From positions 1 through 23,428 of IMG/VR virus record IMGVR_UViG_3300032284_002041: a stretch of DNA of 23,428 nt, one strand, 5' to 3'. The stretch comes from a virus. Shown here in pieces: positions 8,215-16,138 of the stretch. Each line of letters begins with the position of its first letter. Position 1 is the first letter of the stretch. A program made the position numbers and the translations under genes. Below the pieces are notes generated by a model. That model did no database searches, was not told the DNA's origin, and saw only the letters and a program-made list of their open reading frames with translations.

Positions 8215-8431
8215 TTGAGCCTTCTAATAATTTTAACAATAATTGTTTAATTTCTTGCATTTCATTTTTAACGTCTGCAATTTCAGACTTTACATTATTT
8301 ATTTCTTGTTTTTGAGCAGCTGCCGCTTGTCTTTTTTTCAAATAATCATTTAAACCGTTTTGGTCATTGTTGATGAGTGCCATTGAATTGGTATCACGAA
8401 TCAATGTTGAATTTGGTATTTGGATTAACAT
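8207..8431 (-). CDS. Small coiled-coil virion-associated protein
   Basis: 74 residues, ATG start, lying 3 nt after the DUF4815 gene and overlapping the next fiber gene by 8 bp. The ribosome-binding site is weak, so translation is probably coupled. The N-terminal third has [20 protein letters not shown], a conserved motif of small proteins found beside fiber genes in T4-like aquatic phages. Residues ~33-70 are a charged helix with heptad-like hydrophobics ([20 protein letters not shown], then LLLKLL) predicting a coiled coil. The function is unknown. A fiber-assembly, adaptor or chaperone-like role is a guess from position and coiled-coil character. The short overlap in a conserved place argues that it is a real gene rather than a chance frame. 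Confidence 0.72.
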   Translation of the reverse strand: MLIQIPNSTLIRDTNSMALINNDQNGLNDYLKKRQAAAAQKQEINNVKSEIADVKNEMQEIKQLLLKLLEGSNG

Positions 8432-8434
8432 ATA

Positions 8435-11400
8435 TTACACCATTGTGTTAATATTTGAAGGAAGAGCAAGAGCTCGCATATTAGACAAAAACGGAACAGC
8501 TGTATTATCTGTTGTTGTTAATACTATCTTAATTGCAAACTGGCTAAATGTAGAATATGTTTGGCCATTAGTGCTTATATAAGAAACATAACCTTGGTCG
8601 GCTCCTCCTGAACCAGGAGCAAAACTATATTCGTGAGTATCTGTTCTTGTTTGTGAGAATAAAGTATCTGAACTATTTGTTTTTGTCATTAACTGCCAAT
8701 TACCATTTTCAAAAGATTGAGTATCACTTCTATTTAAAATTTTATAATAAACATTGATGTCCGTATTAACAGGACGATAAGCAGTAATATAAACATTTAA
8801 GTCACCCGAATCATTTCCAGCATCTAATACAACTTTTTTAGTCACATATTTAGCAATTGCAGGTCCACCAAAAGAAGATGTTTCTCCTGTAATTATTGCA
8901 GAAGCTCCTGAACCCGTACCATCAGTAATTGTAATGGTTGGTGTTGTTATGTAACCAGAACCCGATTGAGTGATATAAATTGATTGGATTACATTAGCAA
9001 CTACATTAGCAGAAGCATACGCTTGTGATCCATTTTTACCGGTTGGTGCTGATAATGTAATTGTTGGTGAATTGGAATAGCTTGTGCCGCCTGACACCAA
9101 AGTAATTAAATTATTTGATAGTTCACAATTATTAATATTCCAAGTAACTGTATAAGTCGTTAAACCAGCATCTGACACAATTGGACTAACGGCTGGATCA
9201 TTTGAACTTAATTGTGTGTATACAGAGAATGAGGTTTCTGAATTGGCATCAAGTATACGTTCACCTTTTCCATCATTTAAATAAATATTATCCGAAGCTG
9301 ATGTTCCATATTTTCCTGGTGTAATTGTTTGCATTCCTGAAGCAAGACCGGATTGTAAAGTTGCATTATAGGTATAACCAATATTTGTTTTGGTTGGAAT
9401 AAAATCTGTTGTTGTAATATTAAAAGCATCTACAAAAATATTTGTATTTGAAATAGAATTAATATTTGAAGATACGTTATTTGCATCTAAGTAATAATTA
9501 ACTGAATCATCAATTAAAGTTCTTTGAGGTAATTTTTTAGGAATTACATATTCAATTGTTGGTGTTACATCAGTATTAAACACACAACGGTCAATTACAA
9601 ATAATAAAGATTGATTTTGATCTGCATTCCAAGTTTGTGCATTTTGTGAAATAAACAAAGCTCCAACATATGGCGCAGAACCAATTTTAGTAATTGTTGT
9701 TGGTGTTATATCGGTTGGAAGATTTTTAACTGAAGAAGGTACAGCAATATCACCATTAGCTGCTGTCCATAAAGTATAAGCACTACTATTTGTTTTAACA
9801 ATAAATGCATATAATACATTAGGTTGTATATAAACAGGAGCATTAAAATCAAATTCAGTATAAGTATTTGAATCCAAATATTGTGGATTTTCAGAAATAT
9901 TAATTGAATTTGGAGTTTTTGTTACAATAGAATGATCTAAAGTAACTCCATTTGGATATCCGTTTAATGTTCCAACAATAGATAATGTAATTGGAGAATT
10001 ATCACTGGCTTTAGTTCTAAAATATAATTTAATTGAATTTAAGAAAATTCCATTTGGATAATTTGCGCCATCAATAATAAATGTTTGTGCAACAGGATCC
10101 CAAGGACTTGTTGTTGTAACTACAGATGTTGTTGTTTGTGAATTTGTTTGAGTAAAAGTATTCTTTGCACCTGCAGGTGAAGCACCAAAATCAACTTGTT
10201 GTGCTTGGGTTTGCAACCCTTCTGCATAATATGTACTTTCGGCATATGTTGTTGATGAAGTTTGATTACCAGAAGTACCATTGTCAATTCTTAATATTCT
10301 TTGTCCTGTATGAAACTTATTTGCTGGTATATTAAATATGCCGTAAAATGATCCATCTTCACTCGAAGAAAATGTTCCAATAGAATACACATCTCCTATA
10401 GAAACATTTATTCCTGAAGATAGATATGCAGTTTGAGTTCCAGCATCATAAGAAGAAATGATTGCAAATTGTCCTACTCCTGTACCGGCACAAATGTATA
10501 TTGTTTGTCCGTTATAACTTTCACCTGAAGCCAACGGCGACAATTTAATTTGTGTAGAGGAGGTTACAGAAATTATTCTTCCACCAAAATGTTTTGTAGA
10601 AGAAATTGTTCCTGTTGCAGTTGTTGTTACATAATTTCCAGACAGATCAAATTGAGCATTTTGGAACGTTCCTGTCGCATGATACGATGAGGTCTCACCA
10701 TCAGCAGCAACATACAATCTTACTTGAGCATTATTAGTATTTGGATAAACATAAACACCAACGACTTTACCAGCCGAAGTGAAATTTGGACTACTATAAT
10801 ATCCAATTACATCATTTTCATTAAAAATACCACTAACATTAATCAATTCGATTACGTTTGTTTTACGAATATAATTATTAACATCAACGTTATCAAAATA
10901 AGAATTTAATACGGAATTAAATAATAGTCCTTGAGATTTAACAACAACTTGTTGTGGTCTAATATAAGGTAATACTGAAACATCAGTAATATATCCATTA
11001 TTTAAAGAATATGTATTACCAATTTTGTCATATGCACCAAGAATATTGTTTTGTGCTTGTGTTGTTACTGTTTGTGTTTGGTGTGTGGCATAACCAACAT
11101 AACCATAAGGACTTGGATTAATATTATGTCCAACAGTATAACTGGTTGATGATGATGAAGTACCGGAAATAGTTTGCCAATCACCGGCCGACAAAACATT
11201 AATTGTTTGTGAATTTGCACGGAATACTTGTAAATTGGGATCAGTAATCAGTAAAGCAGGAGAATAATTTGTATCGACCCAATTATCTACATTTGGAGAT
11301 AAAGAAAGTATTCCTTCTTTTGTTGACGTTGAAAATGGATTAACATTAACTGTTCTTGATGCAAATTTCTGACTTGCCACATTGGCGGTTCCAGAAATTG

Positions 11401-14400
11401 GTAAACTAAAATAATTTACATGGCTGTCTGTATTAATTGCATATCCTAAAGCTTCAGATGTTGAGCTTGAAGGTAATCCCATATTGTAAGCCAAAGCTAA
11501 AGATTTTAATGGAAAATTTCGTACATTTTGCGTTGCAGTCAATTGACGAGTTCTACGATTAATTGTAGCACTATAATCATTATTAAATGTATCGGCTGTT
11601 GCATAACTTGAAAAGTCGTCAACCATAATTCCATTTTTAAAACGATTTAATCCATAAGCATCTGAAATTTGCAAAGATGAAGCACTCTGTTCCAATTGGC
11701 TTAATGATGTGTAGTATTCAACATTATTAATTCGTGTTTCGAGCCCAGCAATATCTTGCATTGTGTATCGTTTATGTTTAACTTTAACGATTGACAGGTC
11801 TGAAACTTGTCCATTTGGAGCTTCGGTTGGAATATAACCAGTATACGGATTATGTGTTAGTTCCGCAACAACTAAAGAGCCATCCGGTTCTGCTGGAAAT
11901 ATTGGATTAATCGAAGGAGTTCCTTCAATTATTTGAAAACTTTTATCTTTAGTCAACACCAATTTATCTTTACGACCAAGATAATAAGAATAATCACCAA
12001 CAAATATTGATAAATCGGTTGGTAAATAAACGCCGTGCTTAGCATCTACTGAATTCGTATAACGGAATGTAAATGTTGAATCGGCATTATTTCTTGTTGG
12101 CCTAAAGTCTAAACAATCACGTAACGCATAAGTTACGCCATGTTTACTGGTGTATTTTGGAATTTGTTGATAATCTTCAGGTAAAGAAGAAACACCAGTG
12201 TGAATATAAGACATCACACTAAAATATCCGTCACCACCAACGTGCTGATAATAATTAACAAATACCAAAAGATTACCGCCTGGTTGTGGTGCACCAGGTT
12301 TTAAACTAATAGTTGCATGGTCATAATAATTATCTTTTTGGCCATTATCAAAAATATAATTATTTGTAACATCCGTATAAGAAGCTAAATTTGCAGTTGT
12401 TGGAATAATACCATTGGAACGAGTATCTAAAATTTTAACAATGTTCTTAACATCAGACAAATATAAACTTTGTGCGGATCCAGCTGGCACAAGGCCAGCT
12501 TTCTGAATATAGATTTGACCTGTTGAAGTTAATGACGAATCATCAACAAAAGTATAAGTATTAACTTGTGTACCAGAAGTATATGCAATGTTTGTATTTG
12601 CATTAATTAAATTTTTGCCTTTTAATATATGACCAACATTATCGGCATTCGCAACAAATACCTTAGCAACAATATTTGCAGTAAACGGCAATAAGTCAGA
12701 TGCAGTAAAAGTGGCGATAGAAGAATCGGTATCAAGAGAAACTGTTCTTTGAACAGTTGTCCAAGGAACAATATCTCCAACTTTAATTAAAGTATTTGAT
12801 CCAGCATTTGTAACAACAATTGTATAATTTTGTTTAACGATATCAGAAGATAATGTTGAGTTTGGAGCGCCAAAATGTCTAACAATGTCAGTAAAGTCTC
12901 CTTCATAATTTAACTGTGCTGATACGCCTCCACCAGAAGCCGTAAAAGAAATGCTTCTGAATAGTTGTTGTGTTGTATATGATGTAGAACTTAATGAAGA
13001 AACATATGGACTTCCAATATTAAATAATAATTCTGGAACTGTTGGATTTTCTAAAATTGTGTCGCCTGTTGAAATTCCATTAATTCTGCTTTCTGAATTA
13101 ATATTGGCTTTAGCTTGAACTGTGGCCGGATAAGAAGTTTTATTTGTTGCAAAAATTGTTTCAATATCTGTAATATCAAAATTTAAAGCAAATATTGATG
13201 AAGTATCTGGTGTTACTGTCCAATTTTGATTTACTGTTGCTGTGTGTGTCGACCCGTTATATGCAGTAATTGTTCTAAAATCTCCCGCATCGGTACCAGT
13301 ATTAATGGAAATATTAACTCCAACATAAGCATTATTTGCTTTTGAAAAATATGTTGGAAATTGAATGGTATTTAAAGTAGCAGAAACAACATTAGCCGTT
13401 TGTGTAGCATTTTGCAAATCGGAAACATATGCTTTATACACATACGTATTTGCATCAGTATCGTTGCTATTATGGTCGTACACCAAACCACGAATGTAAC
13501 CAGAAGAAACCAAAGTAGAACTATATGCAGAAGATGTTGAAGTGTTTACATTGGCGGTATCTACGCAATGCAAATCAATAGTTTGATATGTGGTTGTATC
13601 AAAGAAAGATCCATTCGCTCCGTGCACGGTATCAACATAAAAATAAGAACCAAAGTCCATAAAAACTGGATTATTATTTTGTGTTTCTGATGTTCTTGCT
13701 CGATTTGTTATAATATCAACACCGGCTTGACTTTCAACACGATATCCGTGAACATAAGCAACGCCTTTACCAATAGACATTGTGTATGTTGATTCATTTG
13801 TTAAATTTGCTTTTGGAGTTAATTTAAAATCATTAACAATATAATCACCATTAGTTTCATAATCTCTTTTTGCAAAATAATCATCAATAACATTATAAAC
13901 AGAACCATCAACCATTTTGGAGATGTTTCCATTTTCAATTCTAACCAATTCAATAAATCCGTCATCATCACCAAAAGTTAATGGTCTGGTTTGTAATTCC
14001 AAAGAAATTTTATAACGGTCGGCTCCTGGTGCTTGATAATTTGAAGCTCCAATTGCTGGATCGAGCAAAGTGGGATCATTTACATAATCGTATATGGTTT
14101 CAGAAATATTTAAACCAATTCTTTTGCTTGGTATATTTCCGTAAACATCTAAAACAATTGTGTATGGATTAACTTGTACAAAATTTCCTGATGAAATGGT
14201 AATTCCATCGGTTCTTTTATAATTTCCTGAAATGTAAAAAACGCCTTGAGCGATTGAAGCAACTGAACTTGATCCTGTTGCATTTAATAAAATTGCTTGA
14301 GCCGCTAAATTTGATGAAGAATCATAGATAATATTATTATCGGAAAATTGAATTCCTGTTTTGTATGACACTATCAATGTGTTTGGTTCACCGGTGACAG

Positions 14401-14740
14401 ATGAAGTCGAAACGGCAACAACTTGAGCAATAATTGTTCCGGTTGAATTTTGAACGGTTTTATCTTTAAATCCGGTTACATCATAAGATGAACCCAAATA
14501 CGTATCTTGTAATTTAATATAATGACAATTTAAATTTACTGTTACTTGGCCGCCGGTTACAGGTGAATTTTGTTTAAAAATATTATCTGCAAATTTGGTT
14601 ATTTGGTCTTGTAAAATTGTTTGAGATTGAGTAAGTTCTCTTGCCTGTACAGCCGCACCTGGCTTAAACAATATACGATGGTAATTCTTTGTAGGATCAA
14701 AGTCATCGTAGTATGGTTTAATGTTAAAATTCAGAGACAT
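8435..14740 (-). CDS. Giant DUF4815-type baseplate/fiber structural protein
   Basis: 2101 residues, ATG start with an AAGGAAT site just upstream. The N-terminus (IKPYYDDFDPTKNYHRILFK, then PGAAVQARELTQSQ and DQITKFADNIFKQ) is the DUF4815 signature found in T4-like phages of aquatic bacteria. The middle contains DCLDFRPTRN and an acidic, beta-rich body. Around 1545-1720 there is a module with SPWDPVAQTF, GIFLNSIKLYF, NGYPNG, PNVLYAFIV and SQNAQTWNADQNQSLLF that recurs in these proteins. Near 1884-1953 two GxGY-type glycine-rich beta repeats occur (GGTSYSNSPTITL, GSGYITTPTITITDGTGSGA). The gene follows gp8 by 9 nt and sits where T4 has genes 9-10, so a peripheral wedge or fiber-attachment role is inferred. 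The molecular function is unproven. The protein is much larger than T4 gp10 (about 600 residues). Confidence 0.85.
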   Translation of the reverse strand: MSLNFNIKPYYDDFDPTKNYHRILFKPGAAVQARELTQSQTILQDQITKFADNIFKQNSPVTGGQVTVNLNCHYIKLQDTYLGSSYDVTGFKDKTVQNSTGTIIAQVVAVSTSSVTGEPNTLIVSYKTGIQFSDNNIIYDSSSNLAAQAILLNATGSSSVASIAQGVFYISGNYKRTDGITISSGNFVQVNPYTIVLDVYGNIPSKRIGLNISETIYDYVNDPTLLDPAIGASNYQAPGADRYKISLELQTRPLTFGDDDGFIELVRIENGNISKMVDGSVYNVIDDYFAKRDYETNGDYIVNDFKLTPKANLTNESTYTMSIGKGVAYVHGYRVESQAGVDIITNRARTSETQNNNPVFMDFGSYFYVDTVHGANGSFFDTTTYQTIDLHCVDTANVNTSTSSAYSSTLVSSGYIRGLVYDHNSNDTDANTYVYKAYVSDLQNATQTANVVSATLNTIQFPTYFSKANNAYVGVNISINTGTDAGDFRTITAYNGSTHTATVNQNWTVTPDTSSIFALNFDITDIETIFATNKTSYPATVQAKANINSESRINGISTGDTILENPTVPELLFNIGSPYVSSLSSTSYTTQQLFRSISFTASGGGVSAQLNYEGDFTDIVRHFGAPNSTLSSDIVKQNYTIVVTNAGSNTLIKVGDIVPWTTVQRTVSLDTDSSIATFTASDLLPFTANIVAKVFVANADNVGHILKGKNLINANTNIAYTSGTQVNTYTFVDDSSLTSTGQIYIQKAGLVPAGSAQSLYLSDVKNIVKILDTRSNGIIPTTANLASYTDVTNNYIFDNGQKDNYYDHATISLKPGAPQPGGNLLVFVNYYQHVGGDGYFSVMSYIHTGVSSLPEDYQQIPKYTSKHGVTYALRDCLDFRPTRNNADSTFTFRYTNSVDAKHGVYLPTDLSIFVGDYSYYLGRKDKLVLTKDKSFQIIEGTPSINPIFPAEPDGSLVVAELTHNPYTGYIPTEAPNGQVSDLSIVKVKHKRYTMQDIAGLETRINNVEYYTSLSQLEQSASSLQISDAYGLNRFKNGIMVDDFSSYATADTFNNDYSATINRRTRQLTATQNVRNFPLKSLALAYNMGLPSSSTSEALGYAINTDSHVNYFSLPISGTANVASQKFASRTVNVNPFSTSTKEGILSLSPNVDNWVDTNYSPALLITDPNLQVFRANSQTINVLSAGDWQTISGTSSSSTSYTVGHNINPSPYGYVGYATHQTQTVTTQAQNNILGAYDKIGNTYSLNNGYITDVSVLPYIRPQQVVVKSQGLLFNSVLNSYFDNVDVNNYIRKTNVIELINVSGIFNENDVIGYYSSPNFTSAGKVVGVYVYPNTNNAQVRLYVAADGETSSYHATGTFQNAQFDLSGNYVTTTATGTISSTKHFGGRIISVTSSTQIKLSPLASGESYNGQTIYICAGTGVGQFAIISSYDAGTQTAYLSSGINVSIGDVYSIGTFSSSEDGSFYGIFNIPANKFHTGQRILRIDNGTSGNQTSSTTYAESTYYAEGLQTQAQQVDFGASPAGAKNTFTQTNSQTTTSVVTTTSPWDPVAQTFIIDGANYPNGIFLNSIKLYFRTKASDNSPITLSIVGTLNGYPNGVTLDHSIVTKTPNSINISENPQYLDSNTYTEFDFNAPVYIQPNVLYAFIVKTNSSAYTLWTAANGDIAVPSSVKNLPTDITPTTITKIGSAPYVGALFISQNAQTWNADQNQSLLFVIDRCVFNTDVTPTIEYVIPKKLPQRTLIDDSVNYYLDANNVSSNINSISNTNIFVDAFNITTTDFIPTKTNIGYTYNATLQSGLASGMQTITPGKYGTSASDNIYLNDGKGERILDANSETSFSVYTQLSSNDPAVSPIVSDAGLTTYTVTWNINNCELSNNLITLVSGGTSYSNSPTITLSAPTGKNGSQAYASANVVANVIQSIYITQSGSGYITTPTITITDGTGSGASAIITGETSSFGGPAIAKYVTKKVVLDAGNDSGDLNVYITAYRPVNTDINVYYKILNRSDTQSFENGNWQLMTKTNSSDTLFSQTRTDTHEYSFAPGSGGADQGYVSYISTNGQTYSTFSQFAIKIVLTTTDNTAVPFLSNMRALALPSNINTMV

Positions 14741-14749
14741 TTTATTCCT

Positions 14750-16126
14750 TTAATTATATCTTAATACAAATTTAAATTGTTCTATTCCGTCAACACTTCT
14801 TTCGACACCGGTTCTATTTTCTATATATGCCAAATAACCTGATGGGACAAAATCTGGATAATTAACGCTTAGCAGCGTTCTTGCTGTTTTTGAAACACTT
14901 CCAAGGACTGGGTAATTTAATGTTGGAGTTCCTTGTATATTTATTAACTTAACCACATTGCTAGCAGGATCAAAACTAAGAATTGTTGCAGAAAATATTT
15001 TGTTTCCACTTGCATCATTTTGATAAGCAATTTCGTCACTAATATATTCTCCAAAACCAGAAGCAACAACTAAATCAGTAGATGCTCCGTAAATATCTCC
15101 ATTAGCGGTATAAGCGGTACCATCAATATAATTACTTTTCGTAGTAGGATTAAATATCAATCCGATTTGTCTATATGTAATGTCGGTTGGAATATATCCA
15201 TTTTCATTACCAGTAAATGTTGAGGTAAGCATAACCCGAGAAACGCCTAATTCAGACACAGGGTCAAATGCGTGGCCACCCATAGGAGAAATAGGAGCAA
15301 TAGCGGAGGCGTTTGTTCCAAGGTCTGATATGATGGTTACGTTAGCTGTTGTATAATTCGTTCCTGCATTGTCTACAACAATATTGGTAATATTACCATC
15401 AGAAGTAATGGCATGAGCAGCTGCACCGGTACCATCACCATCGATGGTAATTGTAATAGTTGCATTGGCTTGGTCATATCCACTACCCCCATCCACCACA
15501 TTAATTACCTCAATATCTCCATATCCAGCAGCTGAAGATATGGGATTGGGAGTATTTGCTCCAACAGGTACAGGAATCCAATTAATATCCATAAATTTGG
15601 TTTTTAATCCCAAATCAATTGAATACATATATTTCCATTTATATCCATCGGAACCAATAAAAATATTATTTGTTCCGTATGATCCAGGTTCAAAATAAGG
15701 TTCAGCCGTTGAAGGTTCGCCATTATTATTCCATAAACATTTAAAAATTTGTTCGTATTTGTTTTTTACATAAAATTTACGTACAAAAGTTCCATCTAAA
15801 TTTTCTTCAAACATATTAACATCATCACGATAAAAATCATATGTTGTATTTTCTGTCCAGTCAATTCTTTCTGTTACTGGAGATATATCTGTGGTTTTAA
15901 CTTGTTTGGCCACAAAGATGCTTTTAAATACTTTTTTAAAATATTTTTGATCTTCCGTTGGAGTCGGAGGAGATGTTTCATTTTCCCAAGGATCAATGTG
16001 TGCTAAAAAACAATAAATTGTACTAATAGATTGAGAAATTGGTGGAGGAATAACAGCAACTGGAGCAAAATAAAGTTGTTCAACTTGAGCAACCGATGAT
16101 GCATGTGTTAAAAGATTAGTATTCAT
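14750..16126 (-). CDS. 8: Baseplate wedge subunit gp8
   Basis: 458 residues, against about 334 in T4. The N-terminal half carries the gp8 pattern: IYCFLAHIDPWENETSPPTP (37-56), RIDWTENTTYDFYR (87-100), FVRKFYVKNKYEQIFKCLWN (114-133), GEPSTAEPYF and GSDGYKWKYMYSI (158-170). The C-terminal half has MGGHAFDPVSELG (282-294), TYRQIGLIFNP and VDGIEQFKFVLRYN at the end. An inserted glycine-rich beta module fills about 203-280 (GGSGYDQANATITI, then GDGTGAAAHA) and explains much of the extra length. In T4, gp8 dimerises and bridges gp7, gp10 and gp6 in each wedge. The start has no recognisable Shine-Dalgarno, only A/T runs, which is unusual here. The gene lies 12 nt after the gp7-like gene. Confidence 0.9.
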   Translation of the reverse strand: MNTNLLTHASSVAQVEQLYFAPVAVIPPPISQSISTIYCFLAHIDPWENETSPPTPTEDQKYFKKVFKSIFVAKQVKTTDISPVTERIDWTENTTYDFYRDDVNMFEENLDGTFVRKFYVKNKYEQIFKCLWNNNGEPSTAEPYFEPGSYGTNNIFIGSDGYKWKYMYSIDLGLKTKFMDINWIPVPVGANTPNPISSAAGYGDIEVINVVDGGSGYDQANATITITIDGDGTGAAAHAITSDGNITNIVVDNAGTNYTTANVTIISDLGTNASAIAPISPMGGHAFDPVSELGVSRVMLTSTFTGNENGYIPTDITYRQIGLIFNPTTKSNYIDGTAYTANGDIYGASTDLVVASGFGEYISDEIAYQNDASGNKIFSATILSFDPASNVVKLINIQGTPTLNYPVLGSVSKTARTLLSVNYPDFVPSGYLAYIENRTGVERSVDGIEQFKFVLRYN

Positions 16127-16138
16127 ATTTTTATTTTA

